NCBI RefSeq assembly: GCF_000948415.1
Contig: NZ_JYII01000021.1
Location: 310,001-374,000, forward strand
DNA from: Thalassospira sp. HJ
GTDB lineage: Bacteria; Pseudomonadota; Alphaproteobacteria; Rhodospirillales; Thalassospiraceae
Direction of reading: 5' to 3'
Length of the DNA stretch: 64,000 nucleotides
Position numbers and translations under genes: made by a program. The notes under the pieces were generated by a model. It was not told the origin of the DNA, ran no database searches, and saw only the letters and a program-made list of their open reading frames with translations. This document shows positions 27,480-36,659 of this stretch, one piece after another (position 1 is the stretch's first letter; the number at the start of each line of letters is the position of its first letter).

Positions 27480-27509
27480 ACCATGTGCCCAAAAAGCACA
27501 GGCGTCAAG
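27480..27509 (-). promoter_or_regulatory. Probable trpL-trpEG promoter
   Basis: On the minus strand, CTTGACG (-35, 27509-27503), 17 bases, then CATGGT (weak -10, 27485-27480). It overlaps the 3' end of the potassium channel gene and would start transcription just before the leader peptide. The -35 is very good for alphaproteobacteria; the -10 is poor. Confidence 0.45.
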
Positions 27510-28497
27510 ACTTTTGCGGCGGGGGTGTTGTTTCGGCATCGCGCAGCTCAAGATGAAGTGGCTGATGGCAATGTGGACAGGTCAGGATTTCGTCGCTTTC
27601 ATTGCGATGGACATCGCGGATGTCTTCGATGATCCATTGCGCCTGTTCTTCACTGATGCCGAGTTCTTCCTGATGGGAACGCAGTTTGTGCCGGACCCGT
27701 TCGGTCAGACGTTTGCCCAGCAACTGCCGGGTGGCCTGATGACGGTATTCACTTTCACGGCGGCGCAGTTCGGCGTTAAAGGCCGATGCCAGAATACCGG
27801 CTGGTACGGCAACAATCCCGATCCCAGTGAGCGAGATGACACTGGCAAGAAACTTGCCAAATGGTGTGACGGGTACAACGTCGCCATAGCCCACCGTGGC
27901 AAGGGTGATGACGCTCCAGTAAAGGGCGTCAAGCAGGTTGGCGAACTGTTCGGGTTGGGCTTCGTGTTCGGCGATATAAATCGCGCCGGCACTGAACACC
28001 AGCATACAGGCCAGCGCCGCACTGGCCGCGCCAAAAATGCCAAGCTGCTGGCGAAAGACCAGCAACATCAATTCAAGCCCGGTGGAATAACGGGTGAATT
28101 TCAACAAACGCAGCAAGCGAACAATACGGATAAAGCGCAGATCAATGCTGGTGAAGAACCACAGGAAGATCGGCAGGATCGCCAGAAGGTCGATCAGCGC
28201 CATCGGGGTCAGCATATAGCGCAGACGCGCAAACCGGCCATCAAAGCGCGGATCATCCGGGGCCGACCAGACGCGCAAGCCATATTCGACAGCGAAAATC
28301 AGCGTGCAGATGATTTCGATCGCGGCAAACAGAAAGAAGTAGCGCTCGGCAAAGACCTCGACCGAATCAAAGATCACCGAGACGACATTGATGATGATCG
28401 CACTGGCCAGAACCAGATGCACCAGCAGCGAAAAGCGCGACTCCCGGTCGACACCATGCAGAAGTTTCTGTGTTCGTGATCGAAGGGTCGGTTTCAT
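27505..28497 (-). CDS. Voltage-gated-type potassium channel with C-terminal CPxC motif
   Basis: 330-residue inner-membrane channel. Six transmembrane segments: S1 near SLLVHLVLASAIIINVVSVIF, S2 AAIEIICTLIFAVEYGLRVW, S3 MALIDLLAILPIFLWFF, an arginine-bearing S4 (LRFIRIVRLLRLLKFTRY), S5, the pore helix, and the selectivity filter TLATVGYGD, then S6 (FLASVISLTGIGIVAVPAGILASAF). The cytoplasmic C terminus is charged and ends with CPHCHQ, a possible zinc-binding knuckle. Start at ATG 28497; an in-frame GTG at 28530 is possible. It sits between trpF and trpEG on the same strand, and the trp leader promoter lies over its last codons. Opening stimulus unknown. Confidence 0.88.
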   Translation of the reverse strand: MKPTLRSRTQKLLHGVDRESRFSLLVHLVLASAIIINVVSVIFDSVEVFAERYFFLFAAIEIICTLIFAVEYGLRVWSAPDDPRFDGRFARLRYMLTPMALIDLLAILPIFLWFFTSIDLRFIRIVRLLRLLKFTRYSTGLELMLLVFRQQLGIFGAASAALACMLVFSAGAIYIAEHEAQPEQFANLLDALYWSVITLATVGYGDVVPVTPFGKFLASVISLTGIGIVAVPAGILASAFNAELRRRESEYRHQATRQLLGKRLTERVRHKLRSHQEELGISEEQAQWIIEDIRDVHRNESDEILTCPHCHQPLHLELRDAETTPPPQKS

Positions 28498-28602
28498 AGC
28501 ACGCGTACTCGGTCCAGGCAATGGGTGCACTATTGCCCGCCAAGTTTTGCGCCAATCATTTCAGAAATGGTTAAACTACCCGACCGGGGTTAATCTGGCG
28601 GA

Positions 28603-29247
28603 TCAGTAACCCTTTGCCGCGTGGATGAAATCAGCAATCTTGCGGGCATCCTTGACACCCTTGCTGCGCTCCACGCCAGACGAAACATCGACCCACGGTG
28701 CGCCTGAAATCTTTACCGCTTCGGCGACGTTGCTGGGATCAAGTCCACCGGCCAGCATCCAGTTGCTTTTGAAGTTCTGACCGGTCAGAAGCGTCCAGTC
28801 AAAGGACACGGCATTGCCACCTGGAAGGACGCTGTCCTTGGGTGGCTTTGCATCAAAAAGCAGGAAGTCGGCAACGCCGTCATAGTTCTTCTTGGCATTT
28901 TCAATATCGGCGGCTGTGCTGACCGAGATCGCCTTCATGACCTTGAGGCCAAAGCGTTCCTTGACCTCGGCCACGCGTTCGGGGCTTTCCTTGCCGTGAA
29001 GCTGAATGACATCGAGATTGCCCGCGTTGATGGCGTTTTCAAGTGCCTCGTCACCGGCTTCGACAAACAGGCCGACCTTATAGATGCTGTTGGGGACGCG
29101 CTCAGTCAGCGTCTTGGCACCCTTAAGCGATATGTGACGCGGGCTTGGCGGGAAAAAAACATATCCAAGGGCATCGGCCCCGGCACTCATGGCGGCAATC
29201 GCGGCATCTTCGCTGTTAATTCCACAGATTTTGACCATGCAGCTCAT
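28603..29247 (-). CDS. trpF: Phosphoribosylanthranilate isomerase
   Basis: 214-residue TIM-barrel enzyme of tryptophan synthesis, converting N-(5'-phosphoribosyl)anthranilate to CdRP. Seen: the start VKICGINSEDAA with catalytic Cys in ICGI, ADALGYVFFPPSPRHIS, VIQLHGKESPE, the catalytic Asp in LLFDAKPP, GGNAVSFDW, LAGGLDPSNV and the phosphate-binding DVSSGVERSKGVKD. Start at ATG 29247 with AGGA upstream; 29238 is a close alternative. Divergent from ubiE. trpB and trpA, often next to trpF, would lie downstream on the minus strand, but a potassium channel gene is there instead. Confidence 0.96.
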   Translation of the reverse strand: MSCMVKICGINSEDAAIAAMSAGADALGYVFFPPSPRHISLKGAKTLTERVPNSIYKVGLFVEAGDEALENAINAGNLDVIQLHGKESPERVAEVKERFGLKVMKAISVSTAADIENAKKNYDGVADFLLFDAKPPKDSVLPGGNAVSFDWTLLTGQNFKSNWMLAGGLDPSNVAEAVKISGAPWVDVSSGVERSKGVKDARKIADFIHAAKGY

Positions 29248-29403
29248 CGGGGCATCCTGTTCTTGTCTTCGCTCTAATCTTGGCAACAAATGCTTGTCGC
29301 GTCTGATTGACTTAACAGAAATGACCACGATCCAACAGGATATTTGCGTTTTGGCGTGGCTTTCCACTGGCAGGATAATCATTGCTGCGCTATTTTCCCG
29401 CCC

Positions 29404-30177
29404 ATGAGCAAGAACACAGACCCTGCCGCGGGCGAAACCGGCGAAAACACAACCCATTTTGGTTTTCGTGATGTTCCCGAAAGCCAGAAGGCATCCATGG
29501 TGCGTGAGGTGTTCGACACTGTCGCCTCCAAGTATGACCTGATGAACGATCTGATGAGCGGGGGGGTGCATCGCTTGTGGAAAGACAGCTTCATCAACGA
29601 GCTCAAGCCGCGTCCGGGAATGAAGCTTCTCGACGTTGCCGGGGGCACCGGGGATATTGCGTTTCGCTTCCTGAAAAATGGCGGTGGGTCGGTCACGGTT
29701 TGTGACATCAATTACGAGATGCTCCATGTCGGGCGCGACCGCGCGGTTGATCACGGGCTTCTGAAAAACATCAACTGGACGGTGGGCGATGCGCAGAAAT
29801 TGCCGCTGCCTGATCAGTCGGTTGATGCCTATACCATCGCCTTTGGCATTCGCAATGTGACCCGCATCGAAGAAGCGCTTTCGGAAGCCTATCGCGTGTT
29901 GCGTCCGGGCGGAAAGTTCCAGTGCCTTGAATTTTCCAAGGTCGTCGTGCCGGGGTTTGACAAGCTTTACGATACCTATTCGTTCAAGCTGTTGCCTGAA
30001 ATTGGACGCTTCATTGCCGGTAATCGCGATGCCTATCAGTATCTGGCCGAAAGCATTCGCCAGTTCCCCGATCAGGAAACCTTCGCATCCATGATCCGGG
30101 CTGCCGGGTTTGAACGTGTGAAGTACCGCAACCTGTCTGGCGGGATTGCGGCCATTCATTCCGGTTGGCGGATATAA
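29404..30177 (+). CDS. ubiE: Demethylmenaquinone/ubiquinone methyltransferase UbiE
   Basis: 257-residue class I SAM methyltransferase, carrying out C-methylation in ubiquinone (and menaquinone) synthesis. Seen: [22 protein letters not shown] motif [16 protein letters not shown], motif [27 protein letters not shown], and [17 protein letters not shown]. Start at ATG 29404; the longer frame is not supported. Fourteen bases before ubiB, so cotranscribed; ubiE-ubiB is a standard alphaproteobacterial order. Confidence 0.96.
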   Translation: MSKNTDPAAGETGENTTHFGFRDVPESQKASMVREVFDTVASKYDLMNDLMSGGVHRLWKDSFINELKPRPGMKLLDVAGGTGDIAFRFLKNGGGSVTVCDINYEMLHVGRDRAVDHGLLKNINWTVGDAQKLPLPDQSVDAYTIAFGIRNVTRIEEALSEAYRVLRPGGKFQCLEFSKVVVPGFDKLYDTYSFKLLPEIGRFIAGNRDAYQYLAESIRQFPDQETFASMIRAAGFERVKYRNLSGGIAAIHSGWRI

Positions 30178-30190
30178 GGGCGTTTGACGC

Positions 30191-31753
30191 ATGATCCGGT
30201 TTGTTCGTAACAGTTTCCGCCTGCTTGCCATGGCGCGCACATTGGCGCGCTATGATGCGTTGTTTCCTCTGGCCCTTGTGCCGGGTGGCAAGCTTGTCGC
30301 GTTTTTGGCCCGCCTGACAGCACCCTTTTCACGCCGATCCGATCTGCCGCCGGGCAAACGTCTTGCCCGCGCGCTTGAGGAACTTGGTCCGGCTTTCATC
30401 AAGCTGGGGCAAACCCTTGCGACCCGGTCTGATCTGATTGGGGATGATGTGGCGGCCGACCTTTCGTCGCTTCAGGATCGCCTGCCGCCCTTTTCGGCCA
30501 AAATTGCCAAGCGCATCATTACCGAACAGCTTGCCGAGCCGTTTGACATGCTGTTTGCCGAGTTTGATGAAGAACCGGTGGCCGCAGCATCGATTGCACA
30601 GGTGCATTTCGCGACCACGACCGACGGGCGCGAAGTCGCGGTCAAGGTGCTGCGCCCGGACATCCGGTACCGCTTTGCGCGCGACATGGATCTGTTTTAC
30701 TGGATCGCGGAACTTGTCGAGCTGACCCAGCCGCGTTTGCGCCGCCTGAAACCGATTGAGACGGTCAAGGCGCTTGAAGACAGCGTTCATCTTGAAATGG
30801 ATTTGCGGTTTGAAGCCGCCGCGGCATCGGAATTCCGCGACAATTTCGAAGATGATCCGACCTATTACATCCCGCAAATTGATTGGGAACGCACCGCCGA
30901 ACACGTGATGACCATGGAACGGGTCAAGGGTGTGCGTATTGATAATGTCGAGGCGCTTGATCGCATGGGCATTGATCGATCCGACTTGCTTGCCAAGGCC
31001 GCCGGGGCGTTTTTCCAGCAGGTTTTCCGCGACGGGTTTTTCCATGCGGACATGCATCCGGGCAACCTGTTTGTCGATGAAAACGGCCGGGTCAGTCTGG
31101 TTGATTTCGGCATCATGGGCCGGGTGGACAAGCAGACGCGTCTTTATCTGGCCGAGATGCTTCTGGGCTTTTTGACCCGCGATTATCATCGTGTGGCAGA
31201 AGTTCACTTTGAAGCGGGCTATGTTCCGCGCAACCAGTCGCTTGAAAACTTCCAGCAGGCCTGCCGCTCGATTGGCGAGCCGATCCTGGGCAAGGAACTG
31301 GCAGACATTTCCGTTGGCCGGTTGTTGGGGCAGTTGTTCCAGATTACCGAACAATTCGGCATGGAAACCCAGCCACAGCTTTTGATGCTGCAGAAAACCA
31401 TGATCGTTGCCGAGGGGCTTTCACGCATCCTCAGCCCGAACGAGAATATGTGGGAACTGTCGCGTCCGCTGATCGAAGACTGGATGCGTGAAAATCTTGG
31501 TCCGGAAGCCAAGATCAAGGAAGCCACCTTGCAGGCCGGATCCATGTTGCGCAGATTACCGCGTGTGCTCGAAGCCGCGGAGCAGGCATCATCGGTTCTG
31601 ACCGAACAGGGCCTCCGCCTGCATCCGGAAACGGTTGCCGCCATGCGTGGCAAGGCGGGGAATGGCCAGAAAAAGTCAGGTGGTGTGTCGCGCCAGACCC
31701 TTGTGATGTGGGTGGCGATTGCGGCCCTGGCCGTGGCGGTTTACCTGAAATAA
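30191..31753 (+). CDS. ubiB: Ubiquinone biosynthesis protein kinase-like UbiB
   Basis: 520-residue ABC1/ADCK/UbiB atypical kinase, needed for ubiquinone synthesis. Seen: the KxGQ motif in AFIKLGQTLATRSDLIG, the alanine-rich loop AAASIAQVHFA, the invariant Lys in VAVKVLRP, catalytic-loop FHADMHPGNLFV, and DFG in LVDFGIMGR. A C-terminal hydrophobic helix (LVMWVAIAALAVAVYL) anchors it in the inner membrane. Second gene of ubiE-ubiB; the acetyltransferase gene begins 24 bases after its stop. Confidence 0.96.
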   Translation: MIRFVRNSFRLLAMARTLARYDALFPLALVPGGKLVAFLARLTAPFSRRSDLPPGKRLARALEELGPAFIKLGQTLATRSDLIGDDVAADLSSLQDRLPPFSAKIAKRIITEQLAEPFDMLFAEFDEEPVAAASIAQVHFATTTDGREVAVKVLRPDIRYRFARDMDLFYWIAELVELTQPRLRRLKPIETVKALEDSVHLEMDLRFEAAAASEFRDNFEDDPTYYIPQIDWERTAEHVMTMERVKGVRIDNVEALDRMGIDRSDLLAKAAGAFFQQVFRDGFFHADMHPGNLFVDENGRVSLVDFGIMGRVDKQTRLYLAEMLLGFLTRDYHRVAEVHFEAGYVPRNQSLENFQQACRSIGEPILGKELADISVGRLLGQLFQITEQFGMETQPQLLMLQKTMIVAEGLSRILSPNENMWELSRPLIEDWMRENLGPEAKIKEATLQAGSMLRRLPRVLEAAEQASSVLTEQGLRLHPETVAAMRGKAGNGQKKSGGVSRQTLVMWVAIAALAVAVYLK

Positions 31754-31777
31754 TCAAATCATCCGCGTGGGACCTTC

Positions 31778-32221
31778 ATGATGGCAGATGGCGATAAAAC
31801 CATTGAAGTCAGTATCGATCGGGCGCGGCTTGATCTTGATTACTGCTATGATTTTATCGCGGCGTCCTATTGGTCTGGTGGGCGCACACGCGGCGAATTT
31901 GATCGATCAGTGGAAATGTCCTTTCCCGTCGGGGCCTATTGCGAAGGGCGTCAGGTCGGTTTTGCGCGTGTGGTCAGTGATCAGATTGCCATCGCCTATG
32001 TTGCCGATGTTTTTGTCGATCCGGATTATCGACGGATGGGCATTGCAGCACGGATGATCGAGGCACTCCATACCCATCCCGAATTGCGGCGTGTAAAGCG
32101 CTGGCTTCTGGCGACGCGCGATATGCAGCCGCTGTATCGTTTGCATGACTATGTCGACCTTGATGACATGATGATGATGCGCTTTGATGGCGACGCCCAA
32201 GGTCGCGATCCGCTGCGCTAG
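31778..32221 (+). CDS. GNAT family N-acetyltransferase
   Basis: 147-residue GNAT acetyltransferase using acetyl-CoA. Seen: the acceptor-side segment SYWSGGRTRGEFDRSVEMS, beta-strand ARVVSDQIAIAYVADVFVDPDYRRMGIAARMI (motif A with RxxG-like acetyl-CoA loop), and YRLHDYVDLDDMMMM near the end. This type is common as a single-domain protein in alphaproteobacteria, with unknown substrate. Start at 31778 or the next ATG, 31781. Probably read through from ubiB. Confidence 0.88.
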   Translation: MMADGDKTIEVSIDRARLDLDYCYDFIAASYWSGGRTRGEFDRSVEMSFPVGAYCEGRQVGFARVVSDQIAIAYVADVFVDPDYRRMGIAARMIEALHTHPELRRVKRWLLATRDMQPLYRLHDYVDLDDMMMMRFDGDAQGRDPLR

Positions 32222-32237
32222 GATCAATCTTACAAAC

Positions 32238-32274
32238 AAAAACGCCGCCACGGAGAGCCGGGCGGCGTTTTTTG
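32238..32274. terminator. Bidirectional rho-independent terminator
   Basis: AACGCCGCC (32241-32249) pairs with GGCGGCGTT (32261-32269), followed by TTTTTT on the plus strand and preceded by AAAA, giving a T-run on the minus strand too. It separates the convergent acetyltransferase and chemoreceptor genes. Confidence 0.88.
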
Positions 32275-32292
32275 ATGGGGTAATCGCAAAGC

Positions 32293-33951
32293 CTAGCTTG
32301 CGCGGACTTCGTCAAGGAAGTTGCCGACTTCACCGCGAAGTGTGCCCGACTGGCTGTTAAGCTTGTCAGACGCGCCAAGAACCTGATGGGCGGCTTCGCC
32401 GGTCTGGCGGGCGGCTTCCTGCATTTCGCGGATGTGGTTGGACACTTCCTGCGTGCTTTGAACAGCCTGCTGAACCGAGGTCGAGATTTCCGTAGTTGCC
32501 TGACCCTGTTCCTCGACCGCAGCGGCGACCTCGGATGCGATTTCGTTCAGGTTGGCAATGATGCCGGTAATCCCGTCAATCGCGCCCACGGCCTGCTGTG
32601 TCGATCCCTGAATACCGGAAATCTGTTCCGAGATATCCTCGGTCGCGCGTGCGGTCTGGTTGGCGAGGTTTTTGACCTCGTTGGCGACCACGGCAAAGCC
32701 CTTGCCAGCGTCGCCGGCACGGGCGGCCTCGATCGTTGCGTTCAGTGCCAGCAAGTTGGTCTGTTCGGCGATTGCCTGAATGATCTGGACAACCTCGCCG
32801 ACTTTCTGGGCCGAGACATCAAGCCCCTGAACCATCTCGTTCACCCGGGTGGCCTCGGTCGAAGCGTTGGCGGTGATGTTCGATGTTTCATTTACGCGTG
32901 CACTGATGTCACGGATGGAAACAGCCAGTTCTTCGGCGGCACTTGCGACGGTTTCAACGCTGTGGTTGGCCTGTTCAACTGCGGCAACAACGGCCTGTGA
33001 ACCGGCTTCGTTTTGCTGGACTGATGCCACCATGGTCTGGGCGACTTCCTGCATTTCGCCAGATGCACCAGACACGCTGTCGACCACACCCATGACGGTT
33101 TGTTCAAACCGACCGGCAAGGGCGGTCATGGCATCGCGGCGCTTGGCTTCGGCGCGCTCGCGTTCCTGTTCGCGTTCGCGATCAAGCTGGGTAACGCGTT
33201 TGGCGTTTTCCTTGAAAATCTCAACCGAAGACGCCATTTCGCCGATCTCGTCATTGCGTTTGAGACCGGGAATATCGACATCCAGCTCGCCATCGACAAG
33301 CGACTGCATGGCGCCATTGATCTTAACCATCGGAGTCAGGATCTGATTGCGCAGAACGCCCCAGGTCACGCCGAGCAGCAGCACCAGAATGGCCGCGGCA
33401 AGGGCAAGCTGCACAATGACGGCCTGTTTGACTTCGGCGCTGACGCGGTCAAGCGACCAGGCGGTGACAAGCATGCCACGATACTGATCTTCGTCACGGC
33501 GTTTGGAATATTTGGTGATCGGTGCGGCAACGATGACGGCATCTTCGGTGATGAAGCTGACGACTTCCTTGTTCTCGATCTTTTCGAGATGCGGTTCGAT
33601 CAGGGCAGCCAGATCATGCTCGCGCAGGTTTTCCGATTGATAGGTGCTGATGGCATCACCACCGGGATTGGCCGCGATCAGGCTTGCCAGTTGGGAGCCT
33701 TCCTTGTCGGTGATCTTGCGGAATTCCTTTTCGACCGATGCACCGTCCATGGCAATGAAGCCCGGCTGAACGGCAGTCGACAGCATTTCGGTTTTTTCGA
33801 CCGATTCATTGTACATGATTTCGATCATGGCATTGCGCTGTGAAACTGTCTGGATCGTCATCATCGCGGCGAACCCGATGACAAGCAGCCCGACGATCAC
33901 AAGAATCACTTTACGTCCGACAGACGCGCCGGATCTTTTTGGTTCAGCCAT
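32293..33951 (-). CDS. Methyl-accepting chemotaxis protein
   Basis: 552-residue chemoreceptor. An N-terminal basic start precedes TM1 (about 12-34), a periplasmic sensor (about 35-180) with no domain I can name, and TM2 near 182-205. There follow a HAMP domain (about 205-258) and the cytoplasmic signalling hairpin. Its tip EAARAGDAGKGFAVVANEVKNLA is fully conserved, so it can interact with CheA/CheW. A glutamine/glutamate pattern around the hairpin should be methylated by CheR. No che genes are in the window. Start ATG at 33951. Convergent with the acetyltransferase gene. Confidence 0.95.
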   Translation of the reverse strand: MAEPKRSGASVGRKVILVIVGLLVIGFAAMMTIQTVSQRNAMIEIMYNESVEKTEMLSTAVQPGFIAMDGASVEKEFRKITDKEGSQLASLIAANPGGDAISTYQSENLREHDLAALIEPHLEKIENKEVVSFITEDAVIVAAPITKYSKRRDEDQYRGMLVTAWSLDRVSAEVKQAVIVQLALAAAILVLLLGVTWGVLRNQILTPMVKINGAMQSLVDGELDVDIPGLKRNDEIGEMASSVEIFKENAKRVTQLDREREQERERAEAKRRDAMTALAGRFEQTVMGVVDSVSGASGEMQEVAQTMVASVQQNEAGSQAVVAAVEQANHSVETVASAAEELAVSIRDISARVNETSNITANASTEATRVNEMVQGLDVSAQKVGEVVQIIQAIAEQTNLLALNATIEAARAGDAGKGFAVVANEVKNLANQTARATEDISEQISGIQGSTQQAVGAIDGITGIIANLNEIASEVAAAVEEQGQATTEISTSVQQAVQSTQEVSNHIREMQEAARQTGEAAHQVLGASDKLNSQSGTLRGEVGNFLDEVRAS

Positions 33952-34405
33952 TTACGGTCTCCCACTCCTTCAAAGGCAGTATTCACCAATTCCCTAGTTC
34001 TGATATCGGCGGTCGGCCTGAAGCTCCGATCCTGGAGCCAACAATCAGGGTGTGACGAACTGTTACCCCGTGCTGCGTGCACAGTGGCCGGTTCGTACAT
34101 TTATTTTCTCGTAATGCGACGCAAAGACGTGGCAGCTCACGTATTGGTTTATTGATTGACTATCGAAGCTACTCCATCCGGTAAAATCTCTGAAACAAGA
34201 AACGACCGGGGGCGCGAATATTCCATTTCCACAAAACCAAATGAATAAATCCACTTATTGGTAAGGCTTTTTTGGTAAATTATGCTCTCTTCTAATATAG
34301 CTGCACCCCGCCGAATCGGTCGGTGTCGCGATCCATCGATTTGACAGGCCTTCAAGGGGGCGATGGCATTTGCCATATAAAGGCAAATGCACCAGGGGAA
34401 CGGGA
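33952..34405. other. Intergenic region between divergent genes
   Basis: About 450 bases between the chemoreceptor gene and the TPR-glycosyltransferase gene. It becomes AT-rich from about 34080. No coding frame, RNA gene or convincing promoter pair is visible; both promoters must be here. Confidence 0.5.
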
Positions 34406-35965
34406 ATGGCGAAAGCTGCAACAACACGCAAGAAACGACCAGCCAAGAAGGCGTCGAAATCCACCGCAAGCAGCAAGGCTGCCAAGAAGGAAGACGTCGC
34501 CGCCACCACCACCCCTGATGACGCCGATCCGAAAGCCCATGATACCATCGCCAAGGCCGACGATGCGGCTGCGCGCAAGAGTGCCGAGGCTGCCGTGCAG
34601 CGCCGTCAGGTGATCAGCGACCTGTTTCAGCGTGGCCTTGCCGCTCATCAGGCAGGTCAGATTGATGATGCCATTCGCCTTTACAGTACCGCCCTTCGCC
34701 AGAACCCTAATCAACCCGATGTCTGGAACAACCTTGGTGTTGCGCTTCGCCGCAGCAAGAAATTTGACGCGGCCCTGATCGCCTACCGGAGGGCAGCAGA
34801 CCTTCGGCCGGAAAATGCCGGAATGTGGTCGAATATGGGGAACTGCCTGCGTGAAATGATGCGCTTTGACGAGGCGCTTGTTGCGCACAAAAAGGCGATT
34901 GAGCTTGATGACAGTGTGAAGTCGCATACGTTCAATGCCGGGCTTGTTTACCGTGATATGAACCGTTTTGACGAGGCGCTTGAATATTTCGAGCGCGCGC
35001 TTGCGATCGATCCTGATTATGTCGATGCCAATTGGGACAAGTCATTAGCCCATCTTGCCCTTGGCAATTATGCCGAAGGCTGGGCGGGGTATGAAACGCG
35101 CCGCAAACTTGCCGATAATCCGATCCGTCCGCTTGAAACAGCACCCGAATGGGATGGCAAGACAGATCTGCGCGGCAAGCGGGTTTTGCTGCGCGCCGAA
35201 CAGGGCTTTGGCGACATGATCCAGTTTGCCCGTTTCGTGCCGCTGGTCGCGAAAAAGGCCGGGCATGTGATCCTTGAATGCCGCAAGGAACTGATCCCGA
35301 TCATGAAGACGGTTTCGGGTGTTGGCACTGTGGTCGAGAAGGGCCGGGCCCTTCCGGAATTTGATGTGCATGTGCCGTTGCTCAGCCTGCCGCATGTTAT
35401 GGGCATTGGTGCGAAGGATCTTCAGAAGCTTTCGACTGATAGCTACCTGACCCCGCCGCAGGGCAAACGTGCGCGTCTGGCACCACCACCGGGTACTGCC
35501 CTTAAGGTTGGGCTGGTCTGGGCGGGTAAGCTTAATCCGCGTGATCGATCCTGCCCGCTTGAGACCCTGCTGCCGATTTTGTCGGCCAAGGGGGCAGCGT
35601 TTTATAGCTTCCAGATCGATGAGCGCCGGGCGGATATCGACAAGCTGGGGCTGCATGCCTTTGTCACGGATCTTGGCGATCACATTCATGATTTTGGCGA
35701 CAGTGCCGCACTGATGCGCGAGATGGATCTGGTGATTACCATCGACAGTTCTCCGGCCCATCTTGCCGGTGCGCTTGGCGTGCCTGTCTGGATGTTGCAG
35801 CTTTACACCACCGACTGGCGCTGGATGGTCAACCGGTCTGACAGTCCCTGGTACCCGACCATGCGCATCTATCGTCAGGAAAAGCCCGATGACTGGTCCG
35901 CACCGATCCAGAAACTTGGCAGTGATTTCTCCACGCTCCTGCAAGCACGGCTGAATGCCGAGTAA
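34406..35965 (+). CDS. TPR repeat protein with GT9-like glycosyltransferase domain and histone-like N-terminal tail
   Basis: 519-residue protein. Residues about 1-35 are a low-complexity Lys/Ala/Ser/Thr tail (KKRPAKKASKST, SSKAAKK) like histone H1 or AlgP tails. Then come four to five TPRs (LAAHQAGQIDDAIRLYSTAL, WNNLGVALRRSKKFDAALIA, WSNMGNCLREMMRFDEALVA, FNAGLVYRDMNRFDEALEYF) to about residue 230. The C-terminal half has a glycosyltransferase-9-type pattern: GKRVLLRAEQGFGDMIQFARFV, a GLVWAGKLNPRDRSCPLE segment, and MDLVITIDSSPAHLAGALGVPVWML. Similar proteins act in surface glycan or flagellar modification. Start at ATG 34406, with AGGGGAACGGG upstream. The tail's job is unknown and no partner genes are adjacent. 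Confidence 0.85.
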   Translation: MAKAATTRKKRPAKKASKSTASSKAAKKEDVAATTTPDDADPKAHDTIAKADDAAARKSAEAAVQRRQVISDLFQRGLAAHQAGQIDDAIRLYSTALRQNPNQPDVWNNLGVALRRSKKFDAALIAYRRAADLRPENAGMWSNMGNCLREMMRFDEALVAHKKAIELDDSVKSHTFNAGLVYRDMNRFDEALEYFERALAIDPDYVDANWDKSLAHLALGNYAEGWAGYETRRKLADNPIRPLETAPEWDGKTDLRGKRVLLRAEQGFGDMIQFARFVPLVAKKAGHVILECRKELIPIMKTVSGVGTVVEKGRALPEFDVHVPLLSLPHVMGIGAKDLQKLSTDSYLTPPQGKRARLAPPPGTALKVGLVWAGKLNPRDRSCPLETLLPILSAKGAAFYSFQIDERRADIDKLGLHAFVTDLGDHIHDFGDSAALMREMDLVITIDSSPAHLAGALGVPVWMLQLYTTDWRWMVNRSDSPWYPTMRIYRQEKPDDWSAPIQKLGSDFSTLLQARLNAE

Positions 35966-36117
35966 AAAACGAACACGCCAGCGAATACTTGCCTTCGTGC
36001 CCAACTCGGCGTAGTTAAGCGGCTTGATTTTGTGGAATGCGGGTCTGGATGATGGCGCCATATGGTGATGTCCGGGCACATTCATTTGGCGAACCGATCT
36101 GGCGCAGGAGAATTCTT

Positions 36118-36597
36118 GTGAGCGAAGCTGCTTATAACAAAGGTTTCCCGGTTTCCTGGGAACAGATGCATCGCGACGCCCGTGCACTGGCATGGCGACT
36201 GTTGGAAAAAGGCCCGTACAAGGGAATCGTGGCAATCACCCGTGGCGGTCTTGTGCCTGCGGCCATCATTGCACGCGAACTTGATATTCGCCTGATTGAT
36301 ACGGTCTGTGTTCGCAGCTACTCTGACAAGACGCGTGGTGATCTGGAATGGCTAAAAGAAGTCGACGGTGACGGCACCGATATGCTGATCATTGATGACC
36401 TGGTCGATACCGGCAAAACCGCCAAGGCTGTGCGCGAAAAGCTTCCGAATGCGCATTTCGCTACTGTTTATGCCAAGCCACTTGGCCGCGAAATCGTTGA
36501 CAGCTTCGTGACCGAAGTGTCCCAGGATACGTGGATTTACTTCCCTTGGGACATGGAACTGTCGGTTAACGCTCCGATCTCTGAACGCGTCCGTTAA
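36118..36597 (+). CDS. gpt: Xanthine-guanine phosphoribosyltransferase
   Basis: 159-residue type I PRTase, salvaging guanine and xanthine to GMP and XMP with PRPP. Seen: the [17 protein letters not shown] start region, [27 protein letters not shown], the PRPP-binding loop [27 protein letters not shown] and [10 protein letters not shown] near the end, all matching bacterial Gpt. Start GTG at 36118, seven bases after AGGAG; a longer in-frame reading from 36037 has no ribosome-binding support. Single gene between the glycosyltransferase and sugar-dehydrogenase genes. Confidence 0.95.
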   Translation: MSEAAYNKGFPVSWEQMHRDARALAWRLLEKGPYKGIVAITRGGLVPAAIIARELDIRLIDTVCVRSYSDKTRGDLEWLKEVDGDGTDMLIIDDLVDTGKTAKAVREKLPNAHFATVYAKPLGREIVDSFVTEVSQDTWIYFPWDMELSVNAPISERVR

Positions 36598-36659
36598 TCG
36601 GTCTGGGGGTACCATCCGTATTCCTTGTAAGGCCGATTGCCAGACAAGGAGATTTCAGG

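Noticed and set aside
27457-28479. Open frame of about 340 codons antisense to the potassium channel gene
   Set aside because: Low-complexity polar translation without a start signal; the channel on the other strand has clear transmembrane and filter motifs.
30329-31354. Open frame of about 340 codons antisense to ubiB
   Set aside because: No domain, no start signal; ubiB has all kinase motifs.
35045-36235. Open frame of nearly 400 codons antisense to the TPR-glycosyltransferase and gpt genes
   Set aside because: It crosses two confidently assigned genes, is rich in His/Arg like other shadow frames, and has no motifs.
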